Counted from the first letter of the stretch, positions 1 through 6,598 are shown. The stretch is 10,024 bases of DNA from Thermomicrobiales bacterium (GCA_025928535.1 JAICJJ010000057.1:1-10024), one strand, 5' to 3'. Notes: generated by a model from the sequence alone, not told the origin. A program made the numbers and translations.

Positions 1-67
1 CGTCGTCGGCGTGCTCACCCGCGCCGACGTGCTCGATTTCGTCGCCCGCAATCGCGGCGGGCGCTGA
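1..67 (+). CDS. C-terminal end of a CBS-domain protein (partial, possibly cystathionine beta-synthase)
   Basis: The window opens inside a gene. Read from base 2, the frame gives 21 codons ending in TGA at 65-67, with the peptide VVGVLTRADVLDFVARNRGG then R. The 'VVGVLTRADVLDF' string is the typical last strand and helix of a CBS domain (pattern (V/I)GV(L/I)TR.D(L/V)L), which binds adenosine ligands and often ends regulatory or metabolic enzymes. The next transsulfuration gene lies 0.85 kb downstream on the same strand, so a cystathionine beta-synthase with C-terminal CBS domains is an attractive identity, but this is inference from neighbours. An IMP dehydrogenase-like or stand-alone CBS protein would look the same from 21 residues. 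Confidence 0.5.
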   Translation, partial: VVGVLTRADVLDFVARNRGGR

Positions 68-84
68 GGCGAAGCGAGGTCGCC

Positions 85-654
85 ATGTCGATCCAATCAA
101 TTCCATCGCGGCCGTTGACCTATCGCGATCTGGAAAGCGAGCGCGAGCGCACGACGGCGACGCTCGAATTGATCGACGGGGAGATCGTGATGACGCCGTC
201 GCCCGTGCCGCGACATCAGTTGATCTCGATCTATCTTGCTACAGAGTTCGTGAATGCAGTGACCCGGCGGCAGCGCGGTCTTGTCTTGTCGGCTCCGCTC
301 GACGTCTGGTTCGACGACGCCAATATCGTCCAGCCCGACATCATCGTGCTGCTGAACGACCGTCTCGGGCAGATGACGGATCGGCTGATCGAAGGCCCGC
401 CGAACCTGCTGGTCGAGATCGTCTCGCCCACTTCCCGCGTGCGCGACCGCTCGCTGAAGAGGACGCGCTACGCCCGCTTCGGCGTGCCGGAATACTGGCT
501 GGTCGAACCGGAAGCGAACGCCGTCGTCGTCCACGCCGAACCGGATGGAACCGACTATCGCGCGGTCTCGATCGAAACGGGCGTCGCCCGCGCGGCGACG
601 ATCCCCGATCTTGCGGTCGATCTGGCCGCGCTCTTCGCGTCGCTCCCGGGATGA
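85..654 (+). CDS. Uma2 family protein (PD-(D/E)XK nuclease fold, DUF820)
   Basis: This 189-residue protein has the full length usual for the Uma2/DUF820 family, which has a restriction-endonuclease-like fold and mostly no known role. Family landmarks run in order: the 'LELIDGEIVMTPSP' opening (28-40), 'QPDIIVLL' with the metal-binding Asp85, 'NLLVEIVSPTSR' with acidic Glu111, and 'RSLKRTRYARFGVPEYWLVEP' with the likely displaced catalytic Lys125. The ATG at 85 has a GAGGT-like ribosome site (76-80) and lies 18 nt after the preceding stop, so the two genes are probably co-transcribed. The stop is followed at once by a large inverted repeat. Uma2 genes occur in many dispersed copies in Chloroflexota, cyanobacteria and planctomycetes, and its place between two possible transsulfuration genes probably reflects insertion rather than a shared function. 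Nuclease activity is inferred from the fold only. Confidence 0.85.
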   Translation: MSIQSIPSRPLTYRDLESERERTTATLELIDGEIVMTPSPVPRHQLISIYLATEFVNAVTRRQRGLVLSAPLDVWFDDANIVQPDIIVLLNDRLGQMTDRLIEGPPNLLVEIVSPTSRVRDRSLKRTRYARFGVPEYWLVEPEANAVVVHAEPDGTDYRAVSIETGVARAATIPDLAVDLAALFASLPG

Positions 655-848
655 AGTCGGGGAGTCGGGCAGTCGGGAAGAACGAGGCGAGGCATTGAGG
701 AATTGCGTCCCATTCGTCATTCCGACGAAGGAGGAATCCGTGCTCGCTGCGACGACGGATTCCTCCTTCGTCGGAATGACGGCGCGGGGCGCCCGTCGCT
801 CATCCCCTCCTCGACTTCTCGACTTCCCGACTTCCCGACTCCCCGACT
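655..848. repeat. Nested inverted repeat, outer arms 655-679 and 824-848
   Basis: The 25-nt outer arms match as reverse complements at 24 of 25 positions. They consist of repeated cgact-type units (agtcgggg/agtcgggc/agtcggg on the left, ttcccgac/ttcccgac/tccccgact on the right). Inside them sits a second, perfect hairpin (715-781). The element starts on the base after the Uma2 stop and fills most of the gap to the next gene. It looks like a non-coding interspersed repeat that could form a large stem in RNA and separate the two transcripts. No transposase or target-site duplication is visible. Confidence 0.8.
715..781. repeat. Perfect 27-bp hairpin inside the nested repeat
   Basis: Bases 715-741 are the exact reverse complement of 755-781, around a 13-nt loop (742-754). 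The arm core is gtcattccgacgaaggagg. The stem is too long and too perfect to be chance in an intergenic gap. It may work as a Rho-independent-like block to read-through from the Uma2 gene, although no T-run follows it. A diverged relative of the same arm occurs at 3870-3952. Confidence 0.85.
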
Positions 849-915
849 CGTCTTCGTCCATAATCCCCCCGACGAACCGCGCGATCCGCTTCGATGCGAG
901 AGGAGCCGCCACGCC

Positions 916-2091
916 ATGACCGCCGACTGGACCGACAGCGCGATCGAAACCCGCGCCATTCACGCCGGGCAAGATCCCGATCCGACGACCGGCGCCGTCA
1001 TCCCGCCGATCTACCAGACCAGCACCTACGTGCAGGAAGCGGTCGGCGTCCACAAGGGCTTCGAATATTCCCGCACCGACAATCCGACCCGGACGGCGTT
1101 GCACCAGATGGTCGCCTCGCTCGAAGGGGGCGAATGGGCGCTCGCCTACGCCAGCGGGCTGGCCGCGACCCAAAATCTGACCTACCTGCTGGAGCCGGGC
1201 GACCACATCCTGCTGTCGGATGACGCCTATGGCGGCACCTACCGGCTGATCGCCAAGGTCATCAGCCGCTACGGCGTCGATTTCAGCCTCGTCGACATGA
1301 CCGACCTCGACGCCGTTCGCGCCGGCCTGCGGCCCGAGACGCGGCTGGTCTGGGTCGAGACGCCGACCAACCCCTACCTGAAGATCGTCGACATTCGCGG
1401 CGTCGCCGACCTGCTGCAGGGTCACCCGGCGAAACTGGTCGTCGACAACACCTTCGCCTCGCCCTATCTGCAGCAGCCGTTGCGGCTCGGCGCCGATTTC
1501 GTCCTCCATTCGACGACCAAATATCTCGGCGGCCATTCCGACGTCGTCGGCGGAGTCGTCGTCGGCAACGACCGGGCGGCGTACGACACGTTGAAGTTCC
1601 ATCAAAACGCCGCCGGCGCGGTGCCGGGGCCGTTCGACTGCTGGCTGACCTTGCGCGGCATCAAGACGCTGCCGGTGCGGATGGACCGCCATTCGGCCAA
1701 CGCCCGCGCCGTCGCCGAAGCGCTGCGCGAGCATGACGCGGTCGAACGCGTCTTCTACCCCGGGTTGACCGACCACCCCGGTCACGACGTCGCCGCGCGC
1801 CAGATGCGCGATTTTTCCGGGATGGTCTCGTTCACCGTGCGGGGCGGCTTCGAGGCGGCGACGGCGGTCGCGGCCGGCACGCGTGTCTTCTCACTAGCCG
1901 AAAGCCTCGGCGGCGTCGAATCGCTGATCGAGCATCCGGGCCAGATGACGCATCTGAGCGTGGCCGGCACCGGCGCCGAAGTCGAACCCGGCCTGATCCG
2001 GCTGTCGGTCGGCCTCGAGCATGTCGACGATCTCATCGCCGATCTGCATCAGGCGCTCGCCGCCGCCGTGCCGGCGCTGGCCGCGCGCTGA
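916..2091 (+). CDS. Cystathionine gamma-lyase / gamma-synthase (PLP-dependent transsulfuration enzyme)
   Basis: This 391-residue cytoplasmic enzyme belongs to the Cys/Met-metabolism PLP family. Visible landmarks: Tyr51/Arg53 in 'YSRTDNPTR' (PLP phosphate, from the partner subunit), Tyr105 in 'DDAYGGTYR' (ring stacking), Asp177 in 'VVDNTFASP', Schiff-base Lys202 in 'HSTTKYLGGHSD', and the substrate-carboxylate Arg362 in 'IRLSVGLEH'. In the loop 'LGGVESLIEHP' (331-341), Glu339 sits where human and yeast cystathionine gamma-lyases have Glu and E. coli gamma-synthase has Ser. This favours the lyase reaction (cystathionine to cysteine, 2-oxobutyrate and ammonia), though bacterial members can be bifunctional. 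The ATG at 916 is chosen because GAGAGGAG (898-905) lies 10 nt upstream and family homology starts at once. The frame is open further upstream, but only through the repeat. A CATAAT -10-like box at 859-864 lacks a good -35. The GrpB-family gene follows after 12 nt. Confidence 0.93.
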   Translation: MTADWTDSAIETRAIHAGQDPDPTTGAVIPPIYQTSTYVQEAVGVHKGFEYSRTDNPTRTALHQMVASLEGGEWALAYASGLAATQNLTYLLEPGDHILLSDDAYGGTYRLIAKVISRYGVDFSLVDMTDLDAVRAGLRPETRLVWVETPTNPYLKIVDIRGVADLLQGHPAKLVVDNTFASPYLQQPLRLGADFVLHSTTKYLGGHSDVVGGVVVGNDRAAYDTLKFHQNAAGAVPGPFDCWLTLRGIKTLPVRMDRHSANARAVAEALREHDAVERVFYPGLTDHPGHDVAARQMRDFSGMVSFTVRGGFEAATAVAAGTRVFSLAESLGGVESLIEHPGQMTHLSVAGTGAEVEPGLIRLSVGLEHVDDLIADLHQALAAAVPALAAR

Positions 2092-2103
2092 ACCGACCCG
2101 GGC

Positions 2104-2658
2104 ATGGAGCCGCCGCTGGCGATCGTGCCGAAACCGTATCCCCCGGCGCCGGTGACGTGCGAGGCGTGGCATCCCCGCGGGCCGGCCGTCGCGGCGCGGG
2201 TCATCGCGCTGATTCAGCAGCGGCTGCCGGGGACGCCGATCGAGCACATCGGCAGCAGCGCCGTTCCGGGCTGCGACGGCAAGAACGTCGTCGATTTGCT
2301 GATTCCCTACGATCACACGCCGCATCTTGGCGCGATCGATGCGTCGCTCTTTGCGCTCGGCTTCGTCCGGCAGCGGAGCCGCGACCCGTTTCCCGACGAC
2401 CGCCCGATGCGGATCGGCGCGGTCGAGTGGGAGGGAGTGCGCGTGTCGCTGCATGTCCATGTCGTGCCCGCCGCATCGCCGGAGATCGCGGAGTTGAAGG
2501 GCTTTCGCGACCGACTGCGCGCCGATCCGGAACTGCGGGCCGCGTATGTCCGGCATAAGCGAGCGATTCTGGCGGCGGGGGTGGTCGATGGTCCATCCTA
2601 CGCCGACGCGAAAGGAGGTTTCATCCGCGCGGCGCTGGCTGAAGCGGGACGGCGATGA
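2104..2658 (+). CDS. GrpB family protein (UPF0157, nucleotidyltransferase-like)
   Basis: This 184-residue protein matches the GrpB/UPF0157 family, whose fold resembles nucleotidyltransferases and whose biochemical role is largely unknown. The family signature is clear: 'IEHIGSSAVPGCDGKNVVDLLI' (46-67), equivalent to the common HIGSTAVPGL..K..ID motif, with Lys60 and Asp64 kept. Then 'SLHVHVVP' (115-122) holds the paired His117 and His119, and the helical end 'FRDRLRADPELRAAYVRHKR' (134-153) leads into 'YADAKGGFI'. The ATG lies 12 nt behind the stop of the transsulfuration gene with no clear Shine-Dalgarno sequence, so translation is probably coupled to that gene. This arrangement suggests co-expression but does not reveal a substrate. 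Confidence 0.88.
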   Translation: MEPPLAIVPKPYPPAPVTCEAWHPRGPAVAARVIALIQQRLPGTPIEHIGSSAVPGCDGKNVVDLLIPYDHTPHLGAIDASLFALGFVRQRSRDPFPDDRPMRIGAVEWEGVRVSLHVHVVPAASPEIAELKGFRDRLRADPELRAAYVRHKRAILAAGVVDGPSYADAKGGFIRAALAEAGRR

Positions 2659-2667
2659 CCCGCCGTC

Positions 2668-2685
2668 CGGCCGAACAAGCGGCCG
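2668..2685 (+). terminator. Weak candidate terminator hairpin after the GrpB-family gene
   Basis: A 6-bp cggccg stem (2668-2673 with 2680-2685) around an aacaag loop lies 10 nt after the GrpB-family stop. It is followed by ctaatcac rather than a T-run, so it is at best a weak or Rho-assisted stop. The rest of the gap to 2785 shows no convincing promoter. Confidence 0.25.
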
Positions 2686-2784
2686 CTAATCACAGAGAGA
2701 TACGATCGCGTGGCACGTTCAAGGCGGCGACGTCGGCGCCTGCATCGCCCAACGCGCCGGCGTCATTGACGCAAGGGCGACTCG

Positions 2785-3828
2785 ATGCGCGAGGGAATCA
2801 TGAGGGGCGTATCGAATCACGCGCGTTCACGAATCGGAACCCGCATCTGGCGAGCGGCGCTGGTCGCCCTGATGATGGCCGCGATGCTGGCGCCGTTTCC
2901 GGCCGGCGACGTCGCGGCGAAAAACAAGAAGCAGAGTAGCGTTACGCCGCAGATCATCGGCGGCCAGAACGTTGCTCCGGGCCACGACACGTTCATGGCG
3001 GCGTTGCTGCTGAATCGCCAGAGCAGCAGTCGTCACCACCATCAGGCGGTCGCGACTCCGTTCGACATGCAATATTGCGGCGGCACGGTGATCGCGCCCG
3101 ACTGGGTGCTGACCGCGGCCCATTGCGCCAAAGGGCAGGATCCGGCCAAATTGTCGGTGTTCGTCGGCACGGTCGACCTCAATGACGGCGACCACAGCGG
3201 AACGACGATTGCGGTCGAAGCGCTCTACGTCGATCCCGACTACAACGCCGCGCAAACAGCCAATGACGCCGCGCTCGTGCATCTGAAATCGGATGTTCCC
3301 GCCGGCGTCACGCCGATGAGGATCGTCGCGCCCGGCGACCACCAGTTCGACCAGTCGGGCACGCCGGTCAGCGTCGCCGGCTGGGGCGCCACGATCGCAA
3401 AGTCGCCGTACAACTATCCAAACATGCTGAAGCAAGCGAACATCACGATTCAGGCCGATTCGGTCTGCGGCAGCCGCCGTTCGTATGGCAAAACGTTCAA
3501 GGCGGAATCGATGCTCTGCGCTGGAGCCGGCACGACGCCCAAGACGATGGTCGATTCCTGCTACGGCGACAGCGGCGGTCCGCTTTTCGCGGGCCCGGCG
3601 AACGATCCGATCGAGATCGGCGTCGTCAGTTGGGGCCGCGGCTGCGCCCAACTCGGCTACCCCGGCATCTACACGCGCCTGAGCGACCCAAGCATTGCCA
3701 ACTGGATTCAGAGCACGATGGCGAACCCGCCGTCGGCGGGCAGCCAACAAACGGCGAAGGTGGCACATCACGCCGGTGGGAAGTCGGGCAAGGGAAAGGT
3801 GGGCGCCGGCAAACACTCGTCATCCTGA
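2785..3828 (+). CDS. Secreted trypsin-like serine protease (S1A) with basic C-terminal tail
   Basis: This 347-residue protein is a complete chymotrypsin-fold protease for export. A basic N-terminus and hydrophobic stretch (about 21-40) form a signal peptide ending near 'GDVAA|KNKK'. A short propeptide leads to 'VTPQ|IIGG' at 57-60, the usual activation site. The triad is His113 ('LTAAHC'), Asp161 ('NDAAL') and Ser263 ('GDSGGP'). Asp257, six residues before the serine, predicts cleavage after Arg or Lys. Six cysteines fit three standard disulfides (98-114, 228-245, 259-287). Oddly, the residue before the activation cleavage is Gln56, not Arg or Lys. After the last helix (about 312), a Gly/Lys/Ser-rich tail runs to the end and may hold the enzyme at the cell surface. 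The ATG at 2785 has AAGGG 7 nt upstream; an ATG at 2800 is also possible. The next gene but one element is a paralogue. Confidence 0.93.
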   Translation: MREGIMRGVSNHARSRIGTRIWRAALVALMMAAMLAPFPAGDVAAKNKKQSSVTPQIIGGQNVAPGHDTFMAALLLNRQSSSRHHHQAVATPFDMQYCGGTVIAPDWVLTAAHCAKGQDPAKLSVFVGTVDLNDGDHSGTTIAVEALYVDPDYNAAQTANDAALVHLKSDVPAGVTPMRIVAPGDHQFDQSGTPVSVAGWGATIAKSPYNYPNMLKQANITIQADSVCGSRRSYGKTFKAESMLCAGAGTTPKTMVDSCYGDSGGPLFAGPANDPIEIGVVSWGRGCAQLGYPGIYTRLSDPSIANWIQSTMANPPSAGSQQTAKVAHHAGGKSGKGKVGAGKHSSS

Positions 3829-3851
3829 CCACACGCTCGTCGTCCTGAATG

Positions 3852-3973
3852 GTCCGACCAGCGTCCATCGTTATCCTGATCCCGCAGGCGAAGGATCTCG
3901 GCGTTCCGGGTCGCGCTCGGAAGGCGCGCCGGGATCCTTCCTTCGTCAGGATGTCCATTGATGTTGGTCGGAC
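3852..3973. repeat. Imperfect inverted repeat between the two protease genes
   Basis: The ends gtccgacca (3852-3860) and tggtcggac (3965-3973) are perfect reverse complements. Further in, atcctga (3873-3879) pairs with tcaggat (3946-3952), and gaaggatctcggcg (3890-3903) pairs with 3927-3940 with one mismatch. The right half, read in reverse complement, aligns with the 716-741 arm of the repeat at 655-848 (shared gacgaagga core and an atcc end). This looks like a second, more decayed copy of the same interspersed repeat family. It fills the space between the duplicated protease genes. Confidence 0.7.
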
Positions 3974-3997
3974 AACTGCGCCGCGTGACAATAGAAT
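3969..3997 (+). promoter_or_regulatory. Candidate sigma70-type promoter of the second protease gene
   Basis: A -35-like CGGACA (3969-3974, four of six consensus bases) and a -10-like TAGAAT (3992-3997, five of six) are 17 nt apart. This would start transcription near 4004 and give a leader of about 60 nt to the ATG at 4065. The -35 box overlaps the right end of the inverted repeat, so the repeat may have supplied part of the promoter. Assigned by eye from consensus only. Confidence 0.4.
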
Positions 3998-4064
3998 AAT
4001 GCGCGATGCATTCGTCTCGCCGCGACACTGCGCTACGGACATGACGACGTGATGGAGGTAGGCG

Positions 4065-4991
4065 ATGCATCGAATCGTCGATCGCAATCACATCGCCGGT
4101 CGCCGAATTGTCTGGAGCCGCTGGGTCGTTTTCCTGGCCATCGTGCTTGCGGGCGTCGTGACGTCGCTGGCGCCGACCGAGATGGCGATCGCCAAGACGC
4201 GGCATCGCCATGGCGTCACGCCCCAAATCATCAACGGCACGCCCGTTCCGCCGGGACAAGACCGCTTCGTGGTCGCGCTGCTCGATATGTCGCGCGGGCC
4301 GACGCAATTCGATCAGCAATTTTGCGGCGGTTCCGTCATCGGGCGGCAATACATCCTCACCGCCGCGCATTGCATGGAGGATCCGAATCTGTTGGGCCAT
4401 CTCTCGGTGCTGGTCGATCAGGTCGAACTCGACAGCGGCGCAGGCGTGGTGATCGACGTCAAAAGCGCGCAGATCGATCCGAACTTCGATGCGTCCTCGA
4501 TCCAGAATGACGCGGCCGTGCTCACGTTGGCGCAGAAAATCCCCCGGCAGCGGAGTCAGCGGATCGCCGTGGACGGAGCGGGCGACGGCGCCTTGACGCA
4601 AGCCGGCGATTCGGCCACCGTCGCCGGCTGGGGCAACACCAATCCCGATCAGGGTCCGCCCGACTATCCGACCCACTTGATGCAAGCCGACGTCCAGATG
4701 GTCGCGGACACCGATTGCGCCACCGCCTACCACGGCAACTTCCATCAGGTCAGCATGGTCTGCGCCGCCGGCAATTCGCCCAGCCGCGACTCCTGTCAGG
4801 GCGACAGTGGAGGTCCGCTCTTCGCCGACGCGAACTCGGCACATCCGGTGCAAATCGGTATCGTCAGTTGGGGAAACGGCTGCGCCCAGGCAGAGTTCCC
4901 CGGCGTCTATACGCGCTTGAGCGATCCCGACATCGCTTCGTGGATTCATCAGGTGACGGCCAACCACGCGCCGAAGAAACACCGAGGTTGA
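4065..4991 (+). CDS. Secreted trypsin-like serine protease (S1A), paralogue of the preceding gene
   Basis: This 308-residue exported protease is clearly a duplicate relative of the gene before it. Arg/Trp-rich residues and a hydrophobic segment (about 19-38) make a signal peptide, probably cut after 'EMAIA' (43). A basic propeptide 'KTRHRHGVTPQ' precedes the mature start 'IING' (55-58). The triad is His102, Asp149 and Ser248 ('GDSGGP'), and Asp242 predicts trypsin-like preference for Arg or Lys. Cysteines 87-103, 218-233 and 244-273 fit the three standard disulfides. It shares with its neighbour the VTPQ|II junction, 'PSI/PDIA.WI' end and 'VSWG.GCAQ..(Y/F)PG(I/V)YTRLSDP' stretch, but lacks the long Gly/Lys tail, ending in 'APKKHRG'. 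The ATG is supported by GGAGG at 4054-4058, 6 nt upstream. Substrates are unknown; nutrition and defence are equally possible. Confidence 0.93.
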   Translation: MHRIVDRNHIAGRRIVWSRWVVFLAIVLAGVVTSLAPTEMAIAKTRHRHGVTPQIINGTPVPPGQDRFVVALLDMSRGPTQFDQQFCGGSVIGRQYILTAAHCMEDPNLLGHLSVLVDQVELDSGAGVVIDVKSAQIDPNFDASSIQNDAAVLTLAQKIPRQRSQRIAVDGAGDGALTQAGDSATVAGWGNTNPDQGPPDYPTHLMQADVQMVADTDCATAYHGNFHQVSMVCAAGNSPSRDSCQGDSGGPLFADANSAHPVQIGIVSWGNGCAQAEFPGVYTRLSDPDIASWIHQVTANHAPKKHRG

Positions 4992-5098
4992 GTGCCGCGG
5001 ATGCCGGAAGGTTGCGCGGCGTGGTCGCTGGCATGGCATGATTCGGCGGGCGCATGACACGGCGCACCGTCACGATAGCCGCCGGGATCGGGCGGCTC

Positions 5099-5127
5099 TT
5101 GTCATCGCGCGAGGTTGCGCCTATTCT
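5099..5127 (+). promoter_or_regulatory. Candidate sigma70-type promoter of the rhodanese-ThiF gene
   Basis: TTGTCA (5099-5104, five of six -35 consensus bases) and TATTCT (5122-5127, four of six -10 bases) are separated by exactly 17 nt. The predicted start near 5134 leaves a leader of about 55 nt before the GTG at 5190. The gap from 4992 to 5189 shows no other gene or strong hairpin, so this gene appears to have its own promoter rather than being read from the proteases. Confidence 0.5.
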
Positions 5128-5189
5128 CGACCAAGAACTCGACTTTCTCGCCGCCGCCCGAGCGCGCGGCCAGCCCCGGAGCATGACCT

Positions 5190-6374
5190 GTGTCCGCCAC
5201 CTATCGCGACCTCTTCGAACGAACCAGAGCCGCCATCCGCGAAATCGATGTCGCTGGGGCGCGCGACGCGCTCGCCCACGGCGCCGTCGCCCTCGACGTG
5301 CGGGAGCAAGACGAAGTCGACCAGGGCGTCGTGCCGAACGCCGTTCACATTCCGCGCGGCTTTCTCGAGATGCGGATCGAAGACGTCGTGCCCGACCGCT
5401 CGCGGCCGCTTGTCGTCTATTGCGCCGGCGGCACGCGCTCGGCCTTCGCCGCGAAGGCGCTGACCGATCTCGGCTACGCCGACGTCGTGTCGCTGGCCGG
5501 CGGATTCAACGCCTGGAAAGGCGGCGGAGAGCGCTGGGAATTGCCGAAGCGGCTGACGCCCGATCAGCGCCGGCGCTACAGCCGCCACCTGCTGATTCCC
5601 GAAGTCGGCGAAGCGGGCCAGCACAAGTTGCTCGACGCCAAAGTGCTGCTCATCGGCGCCGGGGGGCTCGGCTCGCCAGCGGCGCTCTATCTGGCGGCGG
5701 CGGGCGTCGGCACGCTCGGCGTGGTCGACGCCGACACCGTCGACGACAGCAATTTGCAGCGGCAGGTGATTCACACGACCGACCGGGTCGGGATGTCGAA
5801 GGTCGAATCGGCCCGGCAGACGATCGAATCGCTCAACCCCGACGTGCGGGTGATCGGCCACGAGGTGCGGCTGTCGAAAGACAACGCGCTCGACATCTTC
5901 GCCGGCTACGACATCATCTTCGACGGAACCGACAATTTCGCCACCCGCTATCTGATCAACGACGCCTGCGTCCTGCTCGGCAAGCCGAACATCCACGGCA
6001 GCATCTTCCGCTTCGAAGGCCAGGTGACGGTCTTCGACGCCGAACGCGGCCCCTGCTATCGCTGCCTCTTCCCCTCGCCGCCGCCGCCGGAACTGGCGCC
6101 GAGTTGCGCCGAAGCGGGCGTGCTCGGGCTGCTGCCCGGCACAGTCGGCTTGCTGCAGGCAACCGAAGTCGTCAAATTGATCCTTGGCGTCGGCGATCCG
6201 TTGATCGGCCGCCTGCTGATGTACGACGCGCTGGGGGCGGAATTCCGGGAGTTGCGGATTCAGAAAGACTCGGAATGCCCGATGTGCGGCTCGCACGCGC
6301 CAACCTCACTCGACGACATCGAGTACACCGACGTCGGCTGCGCCATCCCAGCGGGAATGCTGGCGGGGGTATAG
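5190..6374 (+). CDS. Rhodanese-ThiF fusion: E1-like adenylyltransferase/sulfurtransferase (MoeZ-like function, reversed domain order)
   Basis: This 394-residue protein should activate a ubiquitin-fold sulfur carrier by adenylating its C-terminal glycine and then converting it to a thiocarboxylate. The N-terminal rhodanese domain (about 5-117) has the persulfide cysteine Cys78 in 'VVYCAGGTRSA'. The C-terminal ThiF/MoeB domain (about 120-380) shows 'RYSRHLLIPEVGEAGQ' (129-144), the nucleotide loop 'GAGGLG' (156-161), zinc cysteines 289/292 ('CYRC') and 363/366 ('CPMC'), and the E1-type cysteine Cys306 in 'SCAEAGVLG'. Mycobacterial MoeZ, Uba4 and MOCS3 have the same two domains in the opposite order. 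The start is a GTG, with GGAG (5178-5181) 8 nt upstream. CysO is encoded 2.1 kb away on the other strand and is the natural partner; ThiS or MoaD elsewhere in the genome are alternatives. Confidence 0.9.
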   Translation: MSATYRDLFERTRAAIREIDVAGARDALAHGAVALDVREQDEVDQGVVPNAVHIPRGFLEMRIEDVVPDRSRPLVVYCAGGTRSAFAAKALTDLGYADVVSLAGGFNAWKGGGERWELPKRLTPDQRRRYSRHLLIPEVGEAGQHKLLDAKVLLIGAGGLGSPAALYLAAAGVGTLGVVDADTVDDSNLQRQVIHTTDRVGMSKVESARQTIESLNPDVRVIGHEVRLSKDNALDIFAGYDIIFDGTDNFATRYLINDACVLLGKPNIHGSIFRFEGQVTVFDAERGPCYRCLFPSPPPPELAPSCAEAGVLGLLPGTVGLLQATEVVKLILGVGDPLIGRLLMYDALGAEFRELRIQKDSECPMCGSHAPTSLDDIEYTDVGCAIPAGMLAGV

Positions 6375-6412
6375 GGCGTACGTCACGACTTTTGGAGGCA
6401 TGACGCAGGCGC

Positions 6413-6598
6413 CGGGGCTAAAGACCCCGCGCTGAGCCAATAACCCGGCTGAAGTCGGCTAGAATTAGCGCATGACAATTGGCGGCTCTTTGCGAGATAT
6501 GAACGCTGCTCTCGCGCGCCTCTTCACTGCGTTCTCGGCCAAATCATCGAGCCGGCTTCAGCCGGGTTATCGGCGTTAGCGCGGGGTCTTTAGCCCCG
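6413..6598. repeat. Long inverted repeat (MITE-like) between convergent genes
   Basis: Arms 6413-6460 and 6550-6598 are reverse complements. The outer 21 bases are perfect (6413-6433 with 6578-6598), and another 15 bases (6440-6454 with 6556-6570) are perfect, with a small diverged, one-base-offset patch between. Each outer arm is itself a hairpin (ggggctaaagacccc). About 89 nt of unrelated sequence without an open frame lies between the arms. Size and shape resemble a non-autonomous miniature element, and its position between two convergent genes suits a bidirectional transcription stop. No flanking duplication is obvious. Confidence 0.8.

Noticed and set aside
810..848. Short cgact-type tandem units suggesting a CRISPR array
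   Set aside because: Units are about 8 nt with no unique spacers, and they form the arm of an inverted repeat.
97..1785. A 562-codon open frame on the minus strand
   Set aside because: It is antisense to the Uma2 and cystathionine genes, runs through the inverted repeat, and its translation is Arg/Asp/Val-rich without any family motif. It is an artefact of GC-rich codon use.
2655..2939. Small plus-strand frame overlapping the GrpB-family stop by ATGA
   Set aside because: It runs in a different frame into the signal-peptide region of the protease, has no ribosome site of its own and no recognisable motif.
5054..6403. A 449-codon plus-strand frame over the rhodanese-ThiF gene
   Set aside because: It is Arg-rich and motif-free, while the overlapping frame from 5190 has complete rhodanese and ThiF signatures.
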